NCBI GenBank assembly: GCA_030265885.1
Contig: JAJDGX010000011.1
Location: forward strand, 1 to 37,102
Direction of reading: 5' to 3'
DNA from: Ruminococcaceae bacterium OttesenSCG-928-L11
Lineage (GTDB): Bacteria; Bacillota; Clostridia; Oscillospirales; Ruminococcaceae
DNA: 37,102 nt
A program made the position numbers and the translations under genes. Shown piece by piece: positions 30,900-37,102 of this stretch (positions are counted from its first letter, which is position 1; the number at the start of each line of letters is the position of its first letter). The notes under the pieces were generated by a model. That model saw only the letters and a list, made by a program, of their open reading frames with translations, did not search any database and had not been told where the DNA came from.

Positions 30900-31870
30900 A
30901 TGCGATACTCCCTATAAAGCGCAGCAACCATTTCCTCCGCCGTAATATCTGAAACAGAAACATCAAGCAGTTCCGTCTGTGCTGCCAGCTTAGTAATAGC
31001 ATCGGAAACGGGTAATACAGCCGGATCAAGTGCAACAATAAGCCTGCCTTCCCTGCTTTCGGCAAGCGTCATACCCTCGCACATTGTCGGCATACTGCCG
31101 CTGTATTCCACAACAAGCGTTTTGCGCTCAGATGAGCGTTTTTTAAGCTCGGCGAGACTTCCGTCGAGCAGGATTCTGCCTTTTCCAATCAATAAAATGC
31201 GCTCGGTCAGTGCTTCGATATCCTGCATATCATGGGTTGTTAGAATAACTGTTGTGCCGCGCTCGGCGTTCAGCTTCTTGATAAATTGCCGGACGGCGAT
31301 TTTTGATACTGCATCAAGCCCGATAGTTGGCTCATCGAGAAACAGAGTTTTGGGACTATGTAACAAGGAGGCTGCAATTTCACAGCGCATACGCTGCCCA
31401 AGGCTGAGGCTCCGTGCGGGTGTTTTCAAAATTTCACTTAAATCAAGCAGCGCAGAAAGCTCATCCAAGTTCTGTTTATAAAGCTTCTCATCCACCTTGT
31501 ATATGTCGCGTATCAACTCGAAGCTGTCGATAACCGGGACATCCCACCACAGCTGGCTTCGCTGTCCAAATACTACACCGATTTCACGAACATGAGCAAC
31601 GCGCTCCTTCCAGGGAATCCGTCCGTCAATAGTACACACGCCGTTATCCGGATTGAGTACGCCGCACATGATTTTAATTGTAGTGCTTTTCCCCGCGCCA
31701 TTAGGCCCGATGTACCCCACCATCTCGCCATCCCTGATGGTAAAGCTTACGTCATTTAGCGCATGAACCATTTCATATTCGCGCGAAAAAAGCGCCTTTA
31801 CGGCGTTGCCGAATCCGGCTTGCCGCTTGGCGACGCGAAAGGTTTTGTTAATATTTTGAAGCGCTATCAT
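30896..31870 (-). CDS. ABC transporter ATP-binding protein
   Basis: 324 aa; ATG 31870 follows GAGGAGGG. Walker A GPNGAGKST at 55-63, Q-loop region VVFGQRSQLWWDVP, signature SLSLGQRMRCE, Walker B TLFLDEPTIGLD, H-loop LTTHDM. The C-terminal extension after residue 235 is typical of ABC-2 exporter ATPases. First gene of a three-gene operon transcribed toward the relaxase. Such exporters often confer antimicrobial-peptide or drug tolerance, but no substrate clue such as a lanthionine or two-component gene is present. Confidence 0.9.
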   Translation of the reverse strand: MIALQNINKTFRVAKRQAGFGNAVKALFSREYEMVHALNDVSFTIRDGEMVGYIGPNGAGKSTTIKIMCGVLNPDNGVCTIDGRIPWKERVAHVREIGVVFGQRSQLWWDVPVIDSFELIRDIYKVDEKLYKQNLDELSALLDLSEILKTPARSLSLGQRMRCEIAASLLHSPKTLFLDEPTIGLDAVSKIAVRQFIKKLNAERGTTVILTTHDMQDIEALTERILLIGKGRILLDGSLAELKKRSSERKTLVVEYSGSMPTMCEGMTLAESREGRLIVALDPAVLPVSDAITKLAAQTELLDVSVSDITAEEMVAALYREYRI

Positions 31871-32027
31871 AGACACACCCTCCTCAAATGTAGACTGGCG
31901 ATTCTGCACATGAATTATTATACAACACAAGACTCATTTATCAAAGAGGCTTATGTGGGCTTGATAAACTTGCGCAACACGACAGTGCGGCAAAAGCTCT
32001 ATAATACGCATTTTTTTACAAAAATAC

Positions 32028-32139
32028 TTGACAGGTTGTCGTTTGCATGGTAAGGTATATATACAATTGATGTGAAACATCAAGGGCTTTATTTTTACTA
32101 TCTTTTAGTAGCGGTGTGGTGCATGTGCACCATTTTTTT
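32028..32139 (+). ncRNA. Orphan promoter with short terminated transcript at Element 2 end
   Basis: Plus strand: TTGACA (32028-32033), 17 nt, TGG-TAAGGT (32051-32056, extended -10). The predicted transcript of about 75 nt has a hairpin TTGATG/CATCAA (32067-32083) and ends at TGGTGC-ATGT-GCACCA (32117-32132) followed by seven T. No open reading frame follows. It may be a small RNA, a leader whose gene was lost, or an insulator at the element border. Confidence 0.45.
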
Positions 32140-32150
32140 ATTGAATTGTA

Positions 32151-32189
32151 AGCGCCCACCTGAACATAAATCGGGTGGGCGCTTTTTTT
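32151..32189 (+). terminator. Strong intrinsic terminator near Element 2 right end
   Basis: AGCGCCCACC / GGTGGGCGCT with a 13-nt loop, then TTTTTTT. Second terminator in tandem after the orphan promoter; it would block transcription leaving the element toward the right. Confidence 0.82.
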
Positions 32190-32208
32190 GATAAGCGTAT
32201 TTTGGATA

Positions 32209-32239
32209 ATCATTTTTACCCTTGACAAAAGCTGTTCCA
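32209..32239 (-). repeat. Element 2 right terminal inverted repeat with core
   Basis: Minus strand: TG (core), GAACAGCTTT, then TGTCAAGGGTAAAAATGAT. The inner part matches 23052-23070; TTGTCAAGGG is shared with the Element 1 left end. Confidence 0.75.
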
Positions 32240-33067
32240 GCGCAGCTTTGTAGTCAATATGTATTTGTCCTCTGCCTTTGCCCGGGCAGGGGCTTTTTGA
32301 TTCTTGCGGAACCGGGCCTGCACCCGCTCGTACAGCTCCAAGGAAACGATCGCCGGAATGCCGTCTGGCTTCAAAATATCGCGGTATTTGTACTCGCCGG
32401 TGTACTTCTTATTCTTGAGCATCCGGGTTGTGTTGTCGGTGTTGAGCGGTCGATTATTGCGTGTCCGCAGTCCCTTCTCGTTGAGCCAGTCCGTCACCTC
32501 GGTCAGCAGCTTGCCCTCGCTGTACATCGTAAACGCATGATGAATCAGCGGGGCCACCAGCGGATCAAGCTGGAAGTAGTGTTCATCATCCACGATATAT
32601 CCGATGAGGAGATTGCCGCCATTGTACTTGCATTTGAGCGCGTTTTCCGTCATACCGCGAATCACCTTCTCCGATAATTCCGCTGAGTAATACTCCGCAT
32701 AGCCCTCCAGCATGGATTCCATCAGAATGCCGATGGCATCATCGGAGATCGGCTCGGTGGCCGAAATCACCTTGACATTGTTCTTCTTGAGGGTATTCTT
32801 GTGCTTCGCGGAATCGTAGCGGTTCCGGGCGAAGCGGTCAAGCTTCCAGACGATAATCACATCAAAAAGCTGCTTGGCACTGTCCTTAATCATGCGCTGG
32901 AAGTCCGGGCGATTGTCGGTTTTGGCGGACAAGGCGCGGTCAATGTAGCTGCCGATGACGGTGATTCCGTTCTTGGCAGCGTATTCCTTGCACTCGCGGA
33001 TTTGACCGTCAATGGATTCCTCGCGCTGGTTGTCGGAGGAGAATCGTGCGTAGATTACACCGGTCAT
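32238..33067 (-). pseudogene. Serine recombinase, C-terminally truncated
   Basis: Starts MTGVIYARFSSDNQREESID (catalytic Ser at 10 or 11) with AGAGG upstream. It continues through VIIVWKLDRFARNRYDSAKH, the recombinase domain and NKKYTGEYKYRDILKPDGIP to KYILTTKL, just where the zinc ribbon should begin. There Element 2 interrupts it, and the frame stops at 32216 after nine foreign residues. The full family length is about 500 or more residues. The continuation is not found at the other side of Element 2. Catalysis domain intact but DNA-binding parts lost, so likely inactive. It follows the 33072 gene by 4 nt. Confidence 0.88.
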
Positions 33068-33071
33068 TTGC

Positions 33072-33548
33072 TTACCTCTTAGTGTTAATGTAATGTTGCA
33101 AGTCTTGGCTTTGGGGAAAATGATTGACAAATAGATCAATAAAGGTGTCGTCTGTAGCAATGATCGTCGTGTAAGTACTGTCCCAAGCTGCAATTTCCAT
33201 ATCGGATAACGGGTGCTGTATTGATATGGGATTTTTCCAATATCCTGCATATTCATGATCAGGCAACTCGTATTTCATTATTTCATTGAAAGTGATTGAT
33301 TTTGGAAATCCCGAAAAGATAGCCCAAATAAACTGTATCTGATGATTGCTAATAATGTCCAGTAATTCTTCCCCTGCAAACCAATTATACTCACTTCCAA
33401 TTTTTATTCTTTCATCCGGATAATGGCTGCATTCTCGATTCGAAATTAACCAGTTCCTTGATTTTAACTCTTTCGCAAAGGCTGGAAACAGAAAATCATT
33501 CAGTAATGTATGGCCTCTAAATCCCTCTCTCATATATACACCCTTCAT
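33072..33548 (-). CDS. Hypothetical protein (DUF2691-like)
   Basis: 158 aa, soluble, start ATG 33548 overlapping the upstream XRE stop (ATGA) with GGAGGG before it. Features: LKSRNWLISNRECSHYPDER, NHQIQFIWAIFSGFPKSITF and AAWDSTYTTIIATDDTFIDL. The overall pattern resembles the small DUF2691 family of Firmicutes, from memory and with low certainty. Co-transcribed with an XRE regulator and the truncated recombinase. AT-rich compared with its neighbours. Function unknown. Confidence 0.6.
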   Translation of the reverse strand: MKGVYMREGFRGHTLLNDFLFPAFAKELKSRNWLISNRECSHYPDERIKIGSEYNWFAGEELLDIISNHQIQFIWAIFSGFPKSITFNEIMKYELPDHEYAGYWKNPISIQHPLSDMEIAAWDSTYTTIIATDDTFIDLFVNHFPQSQDLQHYINTKR

Positions 33549-33913
33549 TGATTTCCCTCCTGCAACATACGCACAAGAATCTCTTTGAGACGCCCGTTAA
33601 TGGGCGAATTCGGGTCAAAGCACATCTCCACGAACTGGCGCAGTTCATCATTTTTCGCCGCCTTTTCAAGCAGTAAATCGGGCTTGTACTCATAAAGCTT
33701 GCCCTTCGGGTCATCGCAGCGGCCGAAAATATAGTCCATCGACACATCAAAATAGTCGGCATACCACAACAAAATTGAGAACGGCGGGGAGGTTTTATCC
33801 GCTTCATACCGATAGATATTGGCCTGCGTAGAGCCACAAAGCGAAGCCAGCTTTGCCTGACTTAGCTTCATCCCTTCCCGCAGGGCCAGCAGTCTTTCGC
33901 CGATTATCTTCAT
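33545..33913 (-). CDS. XRE-family HTH regulator
   Basis: 122 aa. N-terminal Cro/CI helix-turn-helix: RLLALREGMKLSQAKLASLC then GSTQANIYRYEADKTSPPFS. The following WYADYFDVSMDYIFGRCDDP is typical of XRE repressors. The C-terminal half is helical and may dimerise. Probably controls the operon containing the downstream hypothetical gene and the recombinase. The start at 33913 has GGAGTTG upstream. Confidence 0.85.
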   Translation of the reverse strand: MKIIGERLLALREGMKLSQAKLASLCGSTQANIYRYEADKTSPPFSILLWYADYFDVSMDYIFGRCDDPKGKLYEYKPDLLLEKAAKNDELRQFVEMCFDPNSPINGRLKEILVRMLQEGNQ

Positions 33914-33952
33914 GAAAGCAACTCCTTGTTTGTTGATTTCATTATAACCCTA

Positions 33953-34150
33953 TTAAGAATTTATGTCAATACAATTTAAGATTTCATCGTTATCCTCAAT
34001 GGGAGTTTCATTGGGAACGGCCAGCACAATGGGAGGCTCATCGCCCTCCATGTACTTGTTTTCTCCTTCCTGCTGTGCCTTTTGGAGCAGCTCTATTGCA
34101 GCAGATACCCGGTTAAACAGGCGAAAGTACATCGATTTGTAGTCCGGCAA
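33953..34150 (-). CDS. Small conserved mobile-element protein
   Basis: 65 aa from TTG 34150 with GGGGG 8 nt upstream. MPDYKSMYFRLFNRVSAAIE, then LLQKAQQEGENKYMEGDEPP. I have the impression of a short protein common in clostridial conjugative elements but cannot name a family. Oriented divergently from the XRE gene at 34257, sharing the operator region between them. The TTG start is uncertain. Confidence 0.6.
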   Translation of the reverse strand: MPDYKSMYFRLFNRVSAAIELLQKAQQEGENKYMEGDEPPIVLAVPNETPIEDNDEILNCIDINS

Positions 34151-34172
34151 AGTATCAGCCCCCAATTAGAAT

Positions 34173-34245
34173 TGACATTTAGTGCGTGTCATATTTGATT
34201 CGATACTATCATATAATTGTTTCATTGACAAGCAGTAAATGTCAA
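34173..34245. promoter_or_regulatory. Paired operators in divergent promoter region
   Basis: Two palindromes: TGACA-N9-TGTCA at 34173-34191 and TTGACA-N9-TGTCAA at 34225-34245. Read in opposite orientations they share almost the same 19 nt (TTGACATTTA-C/G-TGC-T/G-TGTCA). A TATAAT lies between them at about 34212-34217. This fits a repressor site pair for the adjacent XRE protein. Confidence 0.65.
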
Positions 34246-34256
34246 AGGAGCAAGAT

Positions 34257-34496
34257 ATGTTTAAGAACAAAGCGCCGGGCGGAAAGCTGAATATATGTGG
34301 TAATCAGGTTGCAAAACTGCGAAAAGAACAGGGCATATCACAGCGGGGCCTTGCCGATGAATTGCAGTTGAAGGGCTTGGATTTAGGGAAAAATGCGATC
34401 CAGCAAATTGAAAGCGGAACACGATTCGTCACCGATATTGAGCTAAAAACAATCGCGGAATACTTCGGCTGCACAATGGAAACACTGGCCGACTAA
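34257..34496 (+). CDS. XRE-family HTH regulator (short)
   Basis: 79 aa from ATG 34257, preceded by AAAGGAG at 6-7 nt; an earlier in-frame ATG at 34239 lies in the operator. The HTH is QVAKLRKEQGISQRGLADEL, with ELKTIAEYFGCTMETLAD at the end. Likely binds the paired palindromes upstream and represses itself and the divergent gene. Followed by a terminator. Confidence 0.82.
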   Translation: MFKNKAPGGKLNICGNQVAKLRKEQGISQRGLADELQLKGLDLGKNAIQQIESGTRFVTDIELKTIAEYFGCTMETLAD

Positions 34497-34544
34497 TACC
34501 ACTCACCCCTCTGTTTTAGGGGGTATCTTTTCCGAAAATAGTAG

Positions 34545-34574
34545 ACAAGCGTTCCCAATCACAGGAACGCTTGT
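34545..34574 (+). terminator. Intrinsic terminator after XRE gene
   Basis: ACAAGCGTTCC / GGAACGCTTGT, 11-bp perfect stem with an 8-nt loop, followed by TTGTTTATTT. Confidence 0.78.
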
Positions 34575-34852
34575 TTGTTTATTTCGTAGAAAAAGTGCCG
34601 ATTTTTGCATTTTCGTCATGTTGCACAGGTGATATTTGGCGATTTTTTGAGGGTATATAGGTAGAGGGATATTTTCTGGCGGCTCATTACGACCGCGAAA
34701 CACATTCGGTTTTATCCTCGAAGTGTCCATATAGGTAGAGGGTTATTATCTCTCAATCTCAAAAAATGGAGGTCATATTCAGATGAAAAAGCTTGTTCTT
34801 TTCGTACCGGTAAATCATACCACATGGGAGTGAGCATTGACGCGCAAGCATC
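34575..34852. other. Non-coding region with direct repeats
   Basis: No gene supported. A 14-nt direct repeat ATATAGGTAGAGGG occurs at 34655-34668 and 34729-34742, 74 nt apart. It could be a binding site for relaxosome or replication proteins of the host element. Confidence 0.45.
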
Positions 34853-34920
34853 GCATTTGGCTATCCAAATGCACTTGTCAGGGGAGCAAGCTCCCCTAAA
34901 ACCCCTCCCGGCTTCGCCGG
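34853..34920 (+). other. Candidate oriT of the host element (three hairpins)
   Basis: Three perfect inverted repeats in 68 nt: GCATTTGG-CTAT-CCAAATGC (34853-34872), GGGGAGC-AA-GCTCCCC (34881-34896) and CCGGC-TTC-GCCGG (34908-34920). They lie 37 nt before mobC. Arrangement and position are as expected for an origin of transfer; the nick site is not assigned. Confidence 0.5.
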
Positions 34921-34956
34921 AATTACCAGCACGAAAAAGAAAAAGGGGGATAAGTC

Positions 34957-35283
34957 ATGTCCGATAAAAAAGTGGTCAATCGCACCCGCCCCATTCAGGT
35001 CAATGTGCGGCTCAATCAGAAGGAATACAACAGGCTCTTAAAGATTCGGCGACACACCGGCTGGACGCAGGCGCGGGTGATCCAATCGCTCATCGAGCAG
35101 GCGGAGCTAAAGGAGCGATCGCCCGTCGAGTGGCCGGAGCTTCTGCGGCAGATATCGGCGATTGGAAACAACATCAACCAGATCGCTCGTGTTGCAAATA
35201 CAATTCACCGCATTGACCCGCAGGATTGGGAAGAAGTCAAGACCTTGCAGACCGCCATCTGGCAAAAGATGATGGACATATAG
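34957..35283 (+). CDS. MobC-type relaxosome accessory protein (host element)
   Basis: 108 aa. Ribbon-helix-helix-like start TRPIQVNVRLNQKEYNRLLK, then the MobC motif LRQISAIGNNINQIARVANT. AAGGGGG precedes the ATG. In related elements a relaxase gene follows directly, but here only a 62-aa protein and then a gene on the other strand follow, so the cognate relaxase is missing or elsewhere. It belongs to the host conjugative element rather than to the two inserts. Confidence 0.85.
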   Translation: MSDKKVVNRTRPIQVNVRLNQKEYNRLLKIRRHTGWTQARVIQSLIEQAELKERSPVEWPELLRQISAIGNNINQIARVANTIHRIDPQDWEEVKTLQTAIWQKMMDI

Positions 35284-35413
35284 AATCACGCCTTTGCGTG
35301 AAGAAATCCGCAACATAAAAGGATTTGATTCGCTTTGTTTTGAGTAGCGAGGATTTTTCCTTGATACCCTCAAAACACCACCTAAAACCGTTACAAGAAA
35401 GGGAAATGCCTTA
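35284..35413. other. Short intergenic after mobC
   Basis: Contains a small hairpin CACGC-CTTT-GCGTG at about 35287-35300 and no gene. The relaxase usually expected here is absent. Confidence 0.4.
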
Positions 35414-35602
35414 TTGAACAGGAACGCCGCCCACAGCACCCCGAAGAAAGGCAAGCATAAGGATTACGGCACCGGGATTCCCCGGTATGAAATAGAATCC
35501 ATTGCCCGCACGCTGCTGCCTGAAATCCAGAAGTATTTCCAGAGCGAGGAAGGTCAACGGGAATTTGCCGAGTGGAAAGAGAGGCAGAAGCAAATAGAAT
35601 AA
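35414..35602 (+). CDS. Small protein downstream of mobC
   Basis: 62 aa starting at TTG 35414 (AAAGGG upstream). Basic N-terminus NRNAAHSTPKKGKHKDYGTG, then a helical part RYEIESIARTLLPEIQKYFQ and EFAEWKERQKQ. Composition and a strong downstream terminator support a real gene. No family recognised. By position it may be a host-element mobilization accessory protein or what remains next to a lost relaxase. Confidence 0.55.
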   Translation: MNRNAAHSTPKKGKHKDYGTGIPRYEIESIARTLLPEIQKYFQSEEGQREFAEWKERQKQIE

Positions 35603-35629
35603 GCCATCTGTGTGCTCATTGATATTTAT

Positions 35630-35668
35630 GGCGGGGTAGCATTGACGCAATGTTACCCCGCCTTTATT
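35630..35668. terminator. Intrinsic terminator between convergent genes
   Basis: GGCGGGGTA...TACCCCGCC (35630-35638 with 35654-35662), extended inward by CATTG/CAATG, then TTTATTAT. Serves the mobC side on the plus strand and may also stop the convergent HD-DUF429 gene. Confidence 0.78.
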
Positions 35669-36968
35669 ATCTGCTTGCCAGAATATTCGCACCTACTATT
35701 TGCATGTATAAGCCGGCAGAATCTTTTGAAGGTTTTTCTGGTAACGTTGTAAATCCAAAACGAAGGCCTATCGCACCTATGATAGCAAGAGCAAGTGCAT
35801 CAAGAACATCATCAGGGGTTTTGGCCATCTTTGGTACAAGTTTTTGAAAGCGCTCGATTACGCGATAGCTGTCGGCATAGTATTTACTGAGTAATATAAG
35901 CCGTGTGTTTACTCCCTCCGGTGTTTGCTTGTTTTGTGAAATAGGAGTTCCGCCATTCAGCAATGCAAAGCAGTATTCGGGGTGACTTTCTACAAGGCGA
36001 TTTTTCCAATTTGGATTATCACGTAGGAATGTGTCGATTTCTTTTATTTTTGGAATGATTGCATTACTGAGTGGAGTAATTTTTAGATTTAGCACCTTTT
36101 GGTTTTCTGCTATTGCTGCCGAATAACCAGACGCATAAACCGCTTGACGGCATGGTGTGTTAAAAACGGAAGATGCCTTTCCTTTGAGGTTCTTGCGCAA
36201 TATTTGATCTGGTCGTATTTCCTTGTCACTTTCCACTAATCCGATAGGCATATCAATAATCACGCTATGCGCGTTGCCGTACTTTTCACAGATTTCAGTA
36301 ATATTTTTGTGTAGAGCAATTTCAAATCCGTGCTCTGACAATGCTACAACTGCCCATTTCCCTGCACAACCGTCAATACCCACTGATAGAAACGGTTTAT
36401 CAGGGAAGTAATTATTTATTACACCGGTTGTCAAGCTATCAAATTCAGATAAAAATTGTGATTCTACTACACCGAAATCGCTGACCTTGATAGAGGGTAA
36501 ACTCTCTATCTTCGGCTCCACGCTGAATAATTTCTCATCCATAAGCTCTACAAATTCATAGAAAAGCATTGCATCGTCGATACGCTTAATTTCGAGATAG
36601 TCTTCTTCCGTTAAAGGCTCTTCTAAAAACTTGTTGTAAATCATGGATTGCAAATCGTTTTCAATCGCTACATATTCTGGGAGTTGCGCCTTGAGGGGCC
36701 TTGTAATGTCGGACAGATAGGCTTCACTTGCATCATGAAGTAGGCAAGCAAGTTGGACATTTTTTGAGCAACCACAGGCACTTGCTTCACGAGCACAATT
36801 TATAGAATGTTGCGCTACCGAGAAAAAGTGCTTAAAATGGCCGTTTGCGCGGCATAAAAGAGAGAGAGCGTGGGCAATATCTTCAATTTTAATATTCTCA
36901 AATTTGGGGTTCGTCGGCGCGAAATGTATTTTTGAAAAGGTTGTTATGTAATTTAAACCCTCTGCCAT
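35667..36968 (-). CDS. HD phosphohydrolase fused to DUF429 RNase H-like domain
   Basis: 433 aa, ATG 36968 after GGAGAGAAG. Residues 1-185: an HD domain of YfbR-like (5'-nucleotidase) type with SVAQHSINCA (His54), LACLLHDASEAYLSDITRPL (His78-Asp79) and KRIDDAMLFYEF. Residues about 192-433: a DUF429 domain with LSVGIDGCAGKWAVVALSEH, SVIIDMPIGL, NTPCRQAVYASGY, VESHPEYCFALLNG and TPDDVLDALALAI. These acidic residues match the predicted nuclease fold. The two-domain fusion suggests a nucleotide- or nucleic-acid-directed enzyme, possibly defensive. No partner gene is visible. Confidence 0.82.
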   Translation of the reverse strand: MAEGLNYITTFSKIHFAPTNPKFENIKIEDIAHALSLLCRANGHFKHFFSVAQHSINCAREASACGCSKNVQLACLLHDASEAYLSDITRPLKAQLPEYVAIENDLQSMIYNKFLEEPLTEEDYLEIKRIDDAMLFYEFVELMDEKLFSVEPKIESLPSIKVSDFGVVESQFLSEFDSLTTGVINNYFPDKPFLSVGIDGCAGKWAVVALSEHGFEIALHKNITEICEKYGNAHSVIIDMPIGLVESDKEIRPDQILRKNLKGKASSVFNTPCRQAVYASGYSAAIAENQKVLNLKITPLSNAIIPKIKEIDTFLRDNPNWKNRLVESHPEYCFALLNGGTPISQNKQTPEGVNTRLILLSKYYADSYRVIERFQKLVPKMAKTPDDVLDALALAIIGAIGLRFGFTTLPEKPSKDSAGLYMQIVGANILASR

Positions 36969-37102
36969 CTTCTCTCCGCCTTTCTATCCTTGTCCGTTGC
37001 GTAAAATTATACCCTCATATTCTCAAAAGCGCAAGCAACCGCTCACCCTCTGCCAATTTTACCGATGAAAAAGACAAATCCGAACCCTTCTCCTACCGGA
37101 AA
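36969..37102. other. Right-edge non-coding stretch
   Basis: Upstream region of the HD-DUF429 gene to the window edge. No further gene or repeat recognised. Confidence 0.4.

Larger units (their letters stand above)
23042..32239. mobile_element. Element 2: second TndX-type integrative mobilizable element with ABC exporter
   Basis: Bounded by inverted repeats (16 of 19 matches over TGTAAAGGGTAGCAATGAT at the left and its partner at the right) placed exactly 10 nt inside matching CA core dinucleotides (23040-23041 and 32238-32239). Genes: DUF6076, sigma-like, TnpW, recombinase, DUF3847, MobA/MobL relaxase and a three-gene ABC-2 exporter. The left flank is virB6 and the right flank is a serine recombinase gene, so the flanks come from different loci (see findings). 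Confidence 0.8.

Noticed and set aside
34503-34730. Minus-strand 75-codon frame between XRE and mobC
   Set aside because: No ribosome site; the start lies in a direct repeat and the frame runs through a terminator hairpin, so it is probably non-coding.

Overview
The window looks like accessory DNA of a gut-type Clostridia (Oscillospiraceae/Lachnospiraceae-like Firmicute). The basis is strong AGGAGG-type ribosome binding sites, a VirB4/PrgI/VirB6 conjugation block of the Tn1549/CTn type, TndX/TnpX-type large serine recombinases with TnpW partners, cysteine-rich VLP, DUF6076 and DUF3847 proteins, and no chromosomal housekeeping genes. No tRNA or rRNA was seen.

Layout. (1) 1-2655, minus strand: the end of a conjugation operon of a host integrative conjugative element (VirB6 C-terminus, SpoVG-like protein, PrgI, VirB4 running off the left edge). 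(2) 2656-22543: a 19.9-kb element (Element 1) inserted inside the virB6 gene. It has imperfect inverted-repeat ends and a TC/GA core dinucleotide, and removing it restores the virB6 reading frame. From left to right it carries a broken IS110-type transposase with a structured upstream region, an AT-rich nine-gene cargo operon (4510-13702), a mobilization operon (MobC, RepA-like ATPase, MOBP-type relaxase), the recombinase, TnpW, a VLP protein, a sigma-like protein, a DUF6076 protein and a DUF1016-type nuclease. (3) 22544-23041: the middle of virB6. (4) 23042-32239: a second, related 9.2-kb element (Element 2, core CA) with the same recombination/regulatory gene kit but a different relaxase (MobA/MobL, MOBQ-type) and a three-gene ABC-2 exporter as cargo. 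(5) 32238-34496: a truncated serine recombinase with an XRE regulator, a hypothetical protein and a divergent XRE gene behind paired operators. (6) 34497-35602: an oriT-like hairpin cluster, mobC and a small protein. (7) 35667-36968: an HD-phosphohydrolase/DUF429 fusion.

How it works together. The host element is parasitized twice in one conjugation gene, so its own transfer apparatus is probably disabled here. Both inserts look like integrative mobilizable elements that bring their own relaxase and would need a helper's mating pore. The flanks of Element 2 do not belong to one gene (virB6 on the left, recombinase on the right). Its two core dinucleotides nevertheless agree, which points to an older deletion or recombination between two insertions.

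The most novel content is the 4510-13702 operon: an HTH regulator, a zinc-ribbon/repeat protein, an unknown small protein, a membrane-anchored YidD-like protein, a HerA/VirB4-type ATPase, a very acidic repeat protein ending in a papain-like domain, a 69-aa partner, an SPFH-SHOCT protein and a four-helix membrane protein. I do not recognise this combination as a named system. A membrane-scaffolded conflict or effector system is a reasonable hypothesis only. A second new observation is a roughly 21-nt box that occurs in each element's recombinase leader and again near one terminus of the same element, with sequence that differs between the two elements but matches within each.
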